DNA from: Hydrogenophilales bacterium
GTDB taxonomy: Bacteria > Pseudomonadota > Gammaproteobacteria > Burkholderiales > Thiobacillaceae
Direction of reading: 5' to 3'
Assembly: GCA_024636675.1 (NCBI GenBank)
Contig: JAGXGM010000045.1
Span: forward strand, 1-45,907
Length of the DNA stretch: 45,907 bases
Shown here: in pieces, positions 1 through 7,777 of the stretch
Numbering within the stretch: position 1 is the stretch's first letter
How the letters are laid out: every line of letters begins with the position of its first letter
Program-made: the position numbers and the translations under genes
Notes under the pieces: generated by a model
What the model saw: only the letters and a program-made list of their open reading frames with translations
Database searches by the model: none
Told to the model about the DNA's origin: nothing

Positions 1-969
1 CGCCATCGCCATCGCTTCGAGCACCTTGTTCTGCACGCCGCGTGCGATGCGCAGCGGGGCGACCGCGCAGGCGGCATGGGCCAGCCAGGGCCGCACGTCG
101 GGCACGCTGCCGGTGACGACGACGCCGGGCTGGCGCGCCAGCTCCAGGACGGCGTCACTGGGGTGGCTGCCGACAATGGTGAACTGCGCGCACGGCACCG
201 CCGCGCGGACGGCCGGAAAAATCCGTTCGGCAAACCAGCTGACAGCGTCGACGTTGGGCCAGTAATCCATCGCGCCGGTGAACACCACGCCCTGCACGCC
301 GGATGGATACGGATTGGGATAGTCGCGCGCCGGGGAAAAATAGTCGGCATCGACGCCGTTTTCGAACGCGCCGATCTTGTGCTGCGCGGCCGGCGCACGC
401 TGCTGCAGCAGTGCCGCCTCGGCGTGCGACACCAGCAGGGTGGCATCGAAGTCCTGCGCCACCCGCGCCTCCCATGCCGCAAGCTTGCGGCCTTCGCGCG
501 CATACAGCCACGACAGCGGCCAGCGCTGGGTCGGCGCGTATTGGGTCCACTTGTCGGAATCGACATCGACCATGTCGAGCACGCGGCGCGCGAGGCCGGC
601 CGGCATGAACTGCGCCATCGCCGAAGAGAACGCCAGCCCGCGCGTCACCGCGCCGGAGGCGGCGAGTTCATGCGCCCAGCGGGCAAGCTCGCGGTTGCGG
701 TAATACGGCAGGGTCAGTGCTTCGCCACTCAGCAGGCCGACCAGGCTGGCCAGTTTGGCGCGGCGCGGATGCAGCGGCAGCAGTTTGATCGATGCGCAAT
801 ACGGTTTCAGCGCGTCCCGGTACTGCCAGTCGTCGGGATCGTCGACGAAGGCGCCGAGATGGATCGCATAGCGCGTGGAGAGATGCCGCAGCAGATTGAA
901 CGAGCGGATCTTGTCGCCCTTGTTGGGCGGGAACGGGATGCGATGCGCAAGAAACAGCAGGCCTTCCAT
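1..969 (-). CDS. XrtA/PEP-CTERM-associated glycosyltransferase (TIGR03087-like), 3' end outside window
   Basis: Open frame of 323 codons running off the left edge, so the C-terminus is missing. The start ATG (967-969) lies three bases after the stop of the FemAB-like gene. The N-terminus reads MEGLLFLAHRIPFPPNKGDK, the nucleotide-sugar transferase opening typical of the PEP-CTERM-associated group 1 glycosyltransferases. Near the visible end, PWLAHAACAVAPLRIARGVQ followed by NKVLEAMAMA is the usual GT-B acceptor/donor motif region of family GT4. It probably adds a sugar to the lipid-linked repeat unit of the exopolysaccharide on the cytoplasmic face of the membrane. Family members are about 400 residues, so some 80 residues should lie beyond the edge. 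Substrate unknown. Last visible gene of the operon that begins at 9986. Confidence 0.88.
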   Translation of the reverse strand, partial: MEGLLFLAHRIPFPPNKGDKIRSFNLLRHLSTRYAIHLGAFVDDPDDWQYRDALKPYCASIKLLPLHPRRAKLASLVGLLSGEALTLPYYRNRELARWAHELAASGAVTRGLAFSSAMAQFMPAGLARRVLDMVDVDSDKWTQYAPTQRWPLSWLYAREGRKLAAWEARVAQDFDATLLVSHAEAALLQQRAPAAQHKIGAFENGVDADYFSPARDYPNPYPSGVQGVVFTGAMDYWPNVDAVSWFAERIFPAVRAAVPCAQFTIVGSHPSDAVLELARQPGVVVTGSVPDVRPWLAHAACAVAPLRIARGVQNKVLEAMAMA

Positions 970-972
970 GGG

Positions 973-2088
973 TCAGCCCAGATTCTTGACGATATGCGGC
1001 CCGATCATGTTGGCGAGCGCCAGCGGCATTTTCTTCCAGGCCAGGATGAACAGGCGGTACTTGGGGTTGAGCGGGTTGATTTCGGGGACGTCCGAGTCGG
1101 TCACCAGAAAATACTCGTAATGCAGCGGCGTCGGCTCGAAGCCCCAGTTCTTCTTGAAGTCGAACGAGCCGGTGCCGCGCTTGCTGCGACCGAAGTCGAA
1201 CACGCGCACGCCGCGCTCGCAGGCGCGCCGCATCAGGTCCCAGTACATGAAGTCGTTGCCGGCCACCGCGCGCGCGGCATCGACGCCACCGCCGTAATAC
1301 GGCAGCACTTCGTCGCGGAAATAGAACGACATCACGCTGGAGATCACTTTGCCATCCAGCGTGATGGTCAGCACTTCGCAATCGTCGCCGAATTCGTCCT
1401 TCAGCAGCCGAAAGAAGGTGCGCGAAAAAACAGGCGTGCCCAGTCGATGCACACTGGCCGAATAGGCCTGGAAGAAACGCGTGGTGTCGGCATCGATCTC
1501 GCCGACCAGACCGGCCTTGATGCCCTTCCTCACCATCGCCCGCTGCTTGCGCGGGATGGCGTTCATGTTGGCCTCGATTTCGGGTTCAATGGTTTTCTTG
1601 AACGTAACGTACAGGTCCTTGGTCGGCCAGTGGGCATGCTGCGCAATCTGGTTGCGGTATTCGAGCGCGCCCACCTTGAGCATGCCGGCGAGCGCCTGCG
1701 CAGCCTCGTCGAGTGCGCGAAAGGCGGCATCGTGGTCGGCCAGGATGCCGCCATAGGCGCAGAATGGCAGCGAGCCGAGGCTGTGGCCGAACAGCCAGCT
1801 GTTGATTTCGGTCAGTGGCAATACCCCCACCACCTCCCCGCCGCGCTCGGCCAGCAGGAAATGCGTGCGGTGGCCGAACGCCTCCTCGATCACGCGGCGC
1901 CAGCCGGCGCGGTGGAAGAAGGTCGCGTCCGGATGCGTGTTCACATAGGCGTCCCAGCGCGCGAGGTCGCTGGTTTCCAGCGATCGCACCGTGACGTTTG
2001 CGTCCGTAGGAGCGGCGTCCTCGCCGCGGTTGCCACCCGCATTCGCGGCGAGGACGCCGCTCCTACAAGATTGTTCGGCCAGGTTCAT
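973..2088 (-). CDS. FemAB-like XrtA/PEP-CTERM system-associated protein (TIGR03019-like)
   Basis: 371 residues of the FemAB / GNAT-like acyltransferase fold found in exosortase A polysaccharide clusters; the family's substrate is not established. FemAB-type core motifs include ATFFHRAGWRRVIEEAFGH near residue 55, a central DFGRSKRGTGSFDFKKNWGF, and a C-terminal LFILAWKKMPLALANMIGP. The ATG (2086-2088) overlaps the deacetylase stop as ATGA, which supports this start. Residues about 8-28 are encoded by a REP palindrome (2006-2066) read in frame, so the first 30 residues do not resemble the family; homology begins near VTVRSLETSDLARWDAYV. A GTG at 1987-1989 (residue 34) could be a backup start. 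The protein should still fold, because the added segment precedes the first domain. Confidence 0.85.
   Translation of the reverse strand: MNLAEQSCRSGVLAANAGGNRGEDAAPTDANVTVRSLETSDLARWDAYVNTHPDATFFHRAGWRRVIEEAFGHRTHFLLAERGGEVVGVLPLTEINSWLFGHSLGSLPFCAYGGILADHDAAFRALDEAAQALAGMLKVGALEYRNQIAQHAHWPTKDLYVTFKKTIEPEIEANMNAIPRKQRAMVRKGIKAGLVGEIDADTTRFFQAYSASVHRLGTPVFSRTFFRLLKDEFGDDCEVLTITLDGKVISSVMSFYFRDEVLPYYGGGVDAARAVAGNDFMYWDLMRRACERGVRVFDFGRSKRGTGSFDFKKNWGFEPTPLHYEYFLVTDSDVPEINPLNPKYRLFILAWKKMPLALANMIGPHIVKNLG
2006..2066. repeat. REP pair (BIME-like palindrome) inside the FemAB-like gene
   Basis: GTAGGAGCGGCGTCCTCGCC at 2006-2025 is repeated in inverse orientation at 2047-2066 (GGCGAGGACGCCGCTCCTAC on the plus strand). 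Each arm itself forms a GCGGCG/CGCCGC hairpin and starts with GTAG, the tetranucleotide typical of REP sequences mobilised by RAYT transposases. The whole 61-bp unit lies inside the 5' part of the gene at 973-2088 and leaves it open. A related unit sits at 13181-13235. No RAYT gene is in the window. Confidence 0.85.
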
Positions 2089-2933
2089 TTTTCAGTCAGG
2101 AACACGCGGTCGACGCGGTCCCATTCAAAGTCGTTCAACAATTGGCGCAGTCTGCCCGGCATGCGTTGCAGATTGACGTAATGGCGGAAGCGCGTCTTGG
2201 CGGAAATGCCATGCTGGCGCGGCTGACCGGCGTCGAGCTCCCAGGGATGAAAATAGAACATGCACGACGCCTGGTCCTGCGCATTGACGCGGCGCAGCAT
2301 CCAGCGCGACACCTCGTACGGCAGCAGGCGGAACCAGCCGCCGCCGGCAGCGGGCAGGTTGCGGCCCATCAACGGCAGCGTGGTCGGCGGCAGTTCGAGG
2401 ATGCCGGTTTCGCCATTGGGCCGGTGCGGAAAGCGCGGCGCGTCGGGCATGCCGTAGTGGTCGTGTTTGACCGGGTAAATGCTGGAGCTGTACACATAGC
2501 CAGCGTTTTCCAGTTCTGCGACGGCCCACCAGTTTTTTTGGTTGATGGAAAAGCTCGGCGCGCGATAGCCGCGGACGGCGACGCCGCCGAGGTCTTCAAG
2601 AAGGCGCTTGGCACGGGTGATGTCGTCGCGGAATGCGGCCGGCGTGAGGTCGGACACGCGCTGGTGGCCATAGCCGTGGCTGGCAAGTTCGTGGCCGCCG
2701 TCGACGATGCGCCGCACCACCTGCGGGTAGCGCTCGGCGATCCAGCCGAGCGTGAAAAAGGTCGCGCGGGTGTCGGCCTCGTCGAGCAGGCCGAGGATCG
2801 CGTCGACGTTGCGCTCGACCCGGCACGGCAGGCTGTCCCAGTCTTCGCGGCGGATGTGCGGGGCAAACGCCGAGACCTGGAAATAGTCCTCGACGTCGAC
2901 CGACATGGCGTTCTTGATTGGTCCTGCCATCAC
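2085..2933 (-). CDS. XrtA system polysaccharide deacetylase (TIGR03006-like, CE4 / NodB fold)
   Basis: 282 residues. A metal-dependent deacetylase of carbohydrate esterase family 4 in the subgroup that accompanies exosortase A. SVDVEDYFQV (residues 11-20) carries the catalytic/metal aspartate, SHGYGHQ supplies the metal histidines H86 and H90, and RGYRAPSFSI (121-130) is motif 3. No signal peptide is visible, so it may act on lipid-linked or nascent saccharide in the cytoplasm, or be exported by another route. Removing acetyl groups from N-acetylated sugars fits with the UDP-ManNAc-producing epimerase gene just upstream. Two ATG codons in tandem open the gene, and a third methionine (M10) precedes the conserved block, so the exact start is uncertain. 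Its stop overlaps the next start (ATGA). Confidence 0.9.
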   Translation of the reverse strand: MMAGPIKNAMSVDVEDYFQVSAFAPHIRREDWDSLPCRVERNVDAILGLLDEADTRATFFTLGWIAERYPQVVRRIVDGGHELASHGYGHQRVSDLTPAAFRDDITRAKRLLEDLGGVAVRGYRAPSFSINQKNWWAVAELENAGYVYSSSIYPVKHDHYGMPDAPRFPHRPNGETGILELPPTTLPLMGRNLPAAGGGWFRLLPYEVSRWMLRRVNAQDQASCMFYFHPWELDAGQPRQHGISAKTRFRHYVNLQRMPGRLRQLLNDFEWDRVDRVFLTEK

Positions 2934-2935
2934 TC

Positions 2936-3096
2936 GTGTCTTGAATCAAAAATAGGGGAACAAAATGAAACGGATGGATTTTTTCGCGTGGCAAGGCGCG
3001 AGGAGGCGACATAGCTGGCTCTATGGCAACGACGAGCAACGCCGCCATGCGGAAAAAGACGCCGTTTCATGTTTCGATATTTCTGATTCACGACAC
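2936..3096. repeat. 161-bp imperfect palindrome filling the wecB-deacetylase spacer (MITE-like)
   Basis: The two halves are near reverse complements: GTGTCTTGAATCAAAAATAG at 2936-2955 faces the complement of 3077-3096 (GTGTCGTGAATCAGAAATAT read on the minus strand). Both arms then share ATGAAACGG, a T-rich stretch, CGC(G/A)TGGC, and meet at a CATAG/CTATG centre near 3011-3025. The element occupies essentially the whole intergenic space. It could be a non-autonomous mobile element or a structured RNA spacer; no transposase is nearby. Confidence 0.7.
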
Positions 3097-4196
3097 TAGG
3101 CCCGTGTCCCTTTCCGCTGCGGCAGCCAGCCCTGCAGGGTATGCGCAATGCGCATCGCCGCGCGGCCATCCCAGTATTCGGGAATGCGCCCGGCCTTGCC
3201 GCCGCCCGCCATCACCTCCTTGAATGCCGCCCGGATCGCAGCGGGATCGGGGCCGACCAGGGTGTTGGTGCCTTCGGTGAGGGTGATCGGCCGTTCGGTG
3301 TTCTCGCGCAGGGTGAGGCAGGGCACGCCCAGCGCGGTGGTCTCTTCCTGGATGCCGCCGGAGTCGGTGAGCACCAGTCTGGCATCGCGCATCAGGCCGA
3401 GCATTTCCAGATAGCCGAGCGGCGGCAGGATGTGCAGGCCGTCGAGCCGGGCGGTGAACCCGAATTTCTCGATATTGCCGCGGGTGCGCGGGTGCAGCGG
3501 CAGCACCACCGGCAGGCTGCGGTTGATTTCGCCGATCACATCGAGCAGCCCGGCAAGCGTGGCGGGGTCGTCGACGTTGGACGGCCGGTGCAGCGTCAGC
3601 ACCGCATACTGCGGCAGCGTCGTGCCGAGGGTGTGGCTGGCCGGCACCGCACGTTCGAGGTTGCGGTGCAGGGTATCGATCATTACGTTGCCGACGAACT
3701 CGACGCGGGCGGGATCGATGCCTTCACGCACGAGGTTGGCGAGTGCACTCTTTTCGGTGATGAACAGCAAATCGGAAATCTGGTCGGTCAGCACGCGGTT
3801 GATTTCTTCCGGCATGCCGCGGTCGTAGCTTCTGAGGCCGGCCTCGACGTGAATCACCCGCACGCCGTGCTTGGCCGCCACCAGCGCGCACGCAATAGTG
3901 GAATTCACATCGCCCACTACCAGCACCGCCTGCGGCTGCACGGCCTCGAGCACCGGCTCGAAGCGCTTCATCACCTCGGCGGTCTGCACCGCATGGCTGC
4001 CGGAACCGACTTCCAGGTGATGATCGGGACGCGGGATGCCGAGATCGGCAAAGAAACTGTCGCTCATCGCCGCGTCGTAATGCTGGCCGGTGTGCAGCAG
4101 CTGGGCGGCGATCCCGGTCTCGGCCAGCGCGGCCATCACCGGGGCGATTTTCATGAAATTCGGACGCGCGCCGGCGACGCATAAAACCTGGGTCAT
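3096..4196 (-). CDS. wecB: UDP-N-acetylglucosamine 2-epimerase (non-hydrolysing)
   Basis: 366 residues, the normal length of the non-hydrolysing epimerase that interconverts UDP-GlcNAc and UDP-ManNAc in the cytoplasm. Recognisable motifs are the N-terminal VAGARPNFMKIAPVMAAL, HTGQHYDAAMS, VGDVNST, HVEAGLRSYDRGMPEEINR, LTLHRPSNVDDP and TDSGGIQEETTALGVPCLTL, which together form the two Rossmann domains and the catalytic cleft of the GT-B-like fold. Its place in the operon suggests it supplies an N-acetylmannosamine-type precursor to the exopolysaccharide. The start ATG overlaps the stop of the ATPase gene upstream (ATGA, 4193-4196), so the two are probably translationally coupled. The stop falls at the outer edge of the large palindrome. 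Confidence 0.95.
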   Translation of the reverse strand: MTQVLCVAGARPNFMKIAPVMAALAETGIAAQLLHTGQHYDAAMSDSFFADLGIPRPDHHLEVGSGSHAVQTAEVMKRFEPVLEAVQPQAVLVVGDVNSTIACALVAAKHGVRVIHVEAGLRSYDRGMPEEINRVLTDQISDLLFITEKSALANLVREGIDPARVEFVGNVMIDTLHRNLERAVPASHTLGTTLPQYAVLTLHRPSNVDDPATLAGLLDVIGEINRSLPVVLPLHPRTRGNIEKFGFTARLDGLHILPPLGYLEMLGLMRDARLVLTDSGGIQEETTALGVPCLTLRENTERPITLTEGTNTLVGPDPAAIRAAFKEVMAGGGKAGRIPEYWDGRAAMRIAHTLQGWLPQRKGTRA

Positions 4197-5233
4197 GATT
4201 GAGGTGTGCTGTCTTGGTTGTCTGGCGACGCAGCTTCGTCCGCCGCCGCATTGCGTTCGCTCACCGTATACAGAATCTTGCGCACGATGGGCAGGATGCG
4301 GTTGACCGAGCGTTCCATCTGCTCGACCCGCTGGGTCAAAAGCGCAGCATCCTCGTTGTGCAGCATGCCACCGCTGGACGCCACCCCGTTGATACCGGCG
4401 GCGCCGTGAAAATCCTGATGCGCGATTTCGTTCTTCAGGTCGGCGATGACTTCGTTGACCTCGGCTTCGCCGAAGTGGGTCTTCTCTTCGAGAAAACCAA
4501 ACAGCAGCAGGCGGTCGCAGGTGGTGTTGATGCGGCGCGGGATGCCACCGGTAAAGTTGTGCAACGCGGCAAAAGCTTCTGCATCGAAGGTGGGGGTGCC
4601 CTCCCAGCCGACAGTGCGCAGGCGGTGTTCGATGTAGCCGCGGGTCTCGTCCGCATCGATCGGCCCCAGGTGATACGAGGCCACCACGCGCTGGCGCAGT
4701 TGCTGCATGTCGGGGCTTTGCAGGATGCCGCGGAACTCGGGCTGGCCCAGCAAAAAGGTCTGGATCAGCGAGCGATCGTTGTTCTGGTAGTTGGACAGCA
4801 TGCGCAGCTCCTCGACCGCGCGCGGGGCCAGGTTCTGCGCCTCATCGACCACCAGCAGGGCGCGTTTTCCCTGGCGGGTGGCCGCGATCAGAAACTCTTC
4901 CAGGTTCTTCAGCAGCGCCGACTTGGTCAGGCCCTCGTGCTCCAGCCCGAATGAGGCGGCGACGCTGCGCAGCGTATCTTCGGCATCCAGCTGGGTCGAC
5001 ACCAGCTGCGCGGCGATCAGGTTGTGGGCCTCGAGCTGGCGGAACAGATTGCGCACCAGCGTGGTCTTGCCGGCACCGACTTCGCCGGTGATGACGATGA
5101 AGCCCTCGCCGAGCGACAGGCCGTAATCGAGATACGCCATCGCCCGCTTGTGCCCCTTGGAACCATAGAAAAAACGCGGGTCGGGGTTGAGCTGAAAGGG
5201 TTTGGCGCTGAAGCGGTAATAATCTTCGTACAT
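4193..5233 (-). CDS. XrtA-associated AAA ATPase (TIGR03015-like, ExeA/GspA-type)
   Basis: 346 residues from the ATG at 5231-5233, chosen because family members begin MYEDYYRFSAKPFQLNPDPR; a GTG at 5258-5260 would add nine residues. Walker A is GEVGAGKTT (residues 50-58) and Walker B is ALLVVDEAQNL. The family resembles the ExeA ATPase that helps assemble secretion channels through the cell wall, and is a constant member of exosortase A exopolysaccharide operons. Its exact role is unknown; helping assemble or power export is an inference. The C-terminus has a short predicted coiled-coil stretch (LLTQRVEQMERSVNRILPIV) and no membrane segment. Its stop overlaps the wecB start. Confidence 0.9.
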   Translation of the reverse strand: MYEDYYRFSAKPFQLNPDPRFFYGSKGHKRAMAYLDYGLSLGEGFIVITGEVGAGKTTLVRNLFRQLEAHNLIAAQLVSTQLDAEDTLRSVAASFGLEHEGLTKSALLKNLEEFLIAATRQGKRALLVVDEAQNLAPRAVEELRMLSNYQNNDRSLIQTFLLGQPEFRGILQSPDMQQLRQRVVASYHLGPIDADETRGYIEHRLRTVGWEGTPTFDAEAFAALHNFTGGIPRRINTTCDRLLLFGFLEEKTHFGEAEVNEVIADLKNEIAHQDFHGAAGINGVASSGGMLHNEDAALLTQRVEQMERSVNRILPIVRKILYTVSERNAAADEAASPDNQDSTPQS

Positions 5234-5314
5234 GAACGGTCCGTTGTCTGAGTGGGGCACAGCCCGTGTGCGCGCAGGATGCGAGGCAACGGCTGTGCCA
5301 TGCCGGAAGACTGG

Positions 5315-6853
5315 TCAGAAGCGCATGTTGACCGAGGCCGTGAGGCGGTTTTCTTCGTAGTCGGCATCCGCCACGTTCGAATCCCGCTGAATGTGGCGGA
5401 AGGTCAATGCGCCGCTCAAATCGGTGGCGAATTGATGGTTGATGCCAAGCGAAAGGGTGAGCAGGTCGTCCGCCCGATCGGTGGTGCCGGAGAGGGCGGC
5501 AGGCACCTCGTTGCGGGTCAGGCCGACGCTGCCGATGACATTGGTTTTGGGGGCGTAGCGGTAATTAACCGCGCCGATGACGCCGCGGCTGCGATCCTCG
5601 CTGTCGAGCAACGGGTGCTGGTAGTCACGGCGGGTGTCGAAGACATTGAGCGAATAGTTGAGCTTGCCTTTCCCCCAGCTCACTCCTGCACGCAGGGTTT
5701 TGGAAACGAAGACGCCGTTGCGCAGATCGTACACCAGACCAGGCGTTTGCCCGACTTCAACGCAGTTCCCCAGAGGAGGGAAACTGTATATCCACGCACC
5801 ATTCAAATATTCTACTAATGCTCCATCCACATTACACGTGTAGTCGGTCCTCATGCCGGCCGTTCCCAGGAACTGGCTGATGTCGCTGATATCTTCGGCA
5901 TAACTCAGATTCCAGTTCGAGGTGCGGGTGCGGTGACGTGCCGTCGCGCTGTAGGTGGTGTCGAAGAAGCGCTCGCCGACCGAGGCTTCGAGGCTGGTGC
6001 GGCGCGTCGGCGCCCAGCCGGCGCCCACGCTCCAGGAAGAGCCGTCGGTTTCGCTGGCGCTCAGGAAATCGTTCCATTCCTGCCCGACGGTGCCGAATAC
6101 ACGAAACTTCCGGTTCAGGGCATAGCCCGCCGAGGCGGTCACGCGCTCGAAGGTCGAATCGCCGACAAGTTCGTCGCGGTTGTTGACCTCACGGATCGAG
6201 TAGTTCAGCCCCCAGCTCAGGTCGGTGAAGCGGGTGCCGCTGTTGAGCGAGGCACTGAACGCATTGCTGACCGCGTTGGACGCGACATCATTCTCGAAAA
6301 TGGCGCCGGAATGGGTGTAGCGCGCCTGGACTTGGGCAAAGGTGCCGAGGCGCTGCTGGATGTAGGGACTGAACGAATAGGTGCCGACAGTGGCGCGGTT
6401 GCTGTCGTTGATTTCGGCATCGGCAGGCGAGCCCAGCAGCGAAATCAGTTCCTGCGAGATGCGCGCGCTTCCGTCGATGAACAGGAAATCCTCGACCAGT
6501 TCCGCTTTTCCGACGGCGCTGAGGTTGTGATAGAAGTCGTTGCTATCGTCCTCGCCGAAGCGAGTCACCCCTGTCAGGCCATATTGCAGCGTGGCCTGCA
6601 CCCGGCGCGATCCTTCCGAGCGCAGCATGAAACGCGGGGTCACGCTAAGGATCAGCGCGTTTTCCGGGTCCGTTGCGCTTTGATTGGCATTGTCGGTAAA
6701 GCTGGTCGATGCGCCGACGCTGCGCTCAAGACGCCAGTCGATCGCGTGCACGGGCATTGCAAATAGCGTCGCGACGAATGCAGAACACGCGCCAACCAGG
6801 AAAGCCGGGCTGTGTGGGCGGGACTTACTTGCCGTAACTGCCATAGTAACCAT
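5315..6853 (-). CDS. XrtA/PEP-CTERM-associated outer-membrane beta-barrel protein (TIGR03016-like)
   Basis: 512 residues. A signal peptide ends at about A37 (FAMPVHA before IDW). The rest alternates hydrophobic and polar residues with many aromatic strand ends, and the last residue is phenylalanine (SVNMRF), the classic outer-membrane barrel signature. The family is found only in exosortase A-type polysaccharide loci and may form or gate an export pore. The first ~29 bases overlap the 3' end of the kinase gene, with alternative ATGs at 6853 and 6844. Around 5780-5845 the DNA is clearly AT-richer than the rest and encodes a segment bounded by two cysteines (TCNVDG ... LGNCVEVG), unusual for a barrel; it may be an exposed loop. 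Confidence 0.88.
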   Translation of the reverse strand: MVTMAVTASKSRPHSPAFLVGACSAFVATLFAMPVHAIDWRLERSVGASTSFTDNANQSATDPENALILSVTPRFMLRSEGSRRVQATLQYGLTGVTRFGEDDSNDFYHNLSAVGKAELVEDFLFIDGSARISQELISLLGSPADAEINDSNRATVGTYSFSPYIQQRLGTFAQVQARYTHSGAIFENDVASNAVSNAFSASLNSGTRFTDLSWGLNYSIREVNNRDELVGDSTFERVTASAGYALNRKFRVFGTVGQEWNDFLSASETDGSSWSVGAGWAPTRRTSLEASVGERFFDTTYSATARHRTRTSNWNLSYAEDISDISQFLGTAGMRTDYTCNVDGALVEYLNGAWIYSFPPLGNCVEVGQTPGLVYDLRNGVFVSKTLRAGVSWGKGKLNYSLNVFDTRRDYQHPLLDSEDRSRGVIGAVNYRYAPKTNVIGSVGLTRNEVPAALSGTTDRADDLLTLSLGINHQFATDLSGALTFRHIQRDSNVADADYEENRLTASVNMRF

Positions 6854-7769
6854 AGTAGTAATCTGCCCCTGGGGTCGGTGTGGCTTTGTTCAGCAACATG
6901 CCCACGACTTCACATGACTGGATGTGGCTCAGGGCTTCACGCACCGCCTCCTGCGAGGTCCGCTCGGCCTCCACCACCATGACGATCTGCCCCATATGGG
7001 TGGCCAGCACGCTCGACTCGCTGGTGGCCAGCAATGGCGGCGAATCAAACAGGATGATGCGGTCCGGGTAGCGGTTCCCGATATCTTCGATCAGGCGCGT
7101 CATGGCCGCGCTGGCCAGCAGCTCGGTCGCGCGCTTGTAGGTACGCCCGGCGGGCAGCACGGTCAGCTTGGCGATATCGGTGCGGATCAGCACGTCGGAC
7201 AGCTTCAGATCCTTGTCCTGCAGCACGTCAAGCAGCCCCCTGTCGGCGTGGATACCGAGATACTCGGGGATGCGGGGCTTGGCGACGTCGGCATCGATCA
7301 GCAGCACAGTGCGATCCATTTCCATCGCCATCGAAATGGCCAGATTGATGGCGCAGAAGCTCTTGCCTTCACCCGGCAGCGAACTGGTGACCATGATGAG
7401 GTTGCCGTTCTTGACCCGCGTGGCGCCCTGACCGAAGGCATTGGCGATGAGCGGACGCTTGATGATGCGGAACTCTTCTGCGATCTGGCTTTTCTCGGCA
7501 TCCGGCGATACCACGCCCATGCGGTGCAAGCGTGCCAGGTTGATCGACTGCACCTGGCTGTTGCCTTCCAGCACAACGTCGGAATCCGCCGCATTGAACA
7601 TCGGCTCGACCGGGGTGGCGACAAAGGGCGCAGCGTGACCGCTACGCTGCTTGTTGAGCGCACCTTCGATCAGGCTGGCCTCATGGCCGGAATCGCTGTT
7701 GCCGTCCTGGGGCGCGGGGCGGGGTGCGCCGGCGCCAATCTTGCCGGCTGCTTTTTCAATAATGCTCAT
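6825..7769 (-). CDS. XrtA-associated tyrosine autokinase (BY-kinase, TIGR03018-like)
   Basis: 314 residues of a stand-alone bacterial tyrosine kinase domain. Walker A is LPGEGKS (131-137), Walker A' is LLIDADVAKP (156-165) and Walker B is IILFDSPPLL. The C-terminus is a tyrosine cluster, GADYYYGYYGSYGK, the site of trans-autophosphorylation in this family. In polysaccharide systems such kinases work with a membrane chain-length determinant, here encoded eight bases upstream (7778-9310), and control polymer length by cycling phosphorylation and oligomer state in the cytoplasm. The residues before the P-loop include QSINLARLHRMGVV and SQIAEEFRIIKRPL, typical of the group. The tyrosine-tail codons double as the start region of the beta-barrel gene. 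Confidence 0.93.
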   Translation of the reverse strand: MSIIEKAAGKIGAGAPRPAPQDGNSDSGHEASLIEGALNKQRSGHAAPFVATPVEPMFNAADSDVVLEGNSQVQSINLARLHRMGVVSPDAEKSQIAEEFRIIKRPLIANAFGQGATRVKNGNLIMVTSSLPGEGKSFCAINLAISMAMEMDRTVLLIDADVAKPRIPEYLGIHADRGLLDVLQDKDLKLSDVLIRTDIAKLTVLPAGRTYKRATELLASAAMTRLIEDIGNRYPDRIILFDSPPLLATSESSVLATHMGQIVMVVEAERTSQEAVREALSHIQSCEVVGMLLNKATPTPGADYYYGYYGSYGK

Positions 7770-7777
7770 GGTTTCTC

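Noticed and set aside
76-2181. Plus-strand open frame of 701 codons
   Set aside because: Antisense to the glycosyltransferase and FemAB-like genes; Arg/His/Gly-rich translation without any domain, the typical shadow of GC-rich genes.
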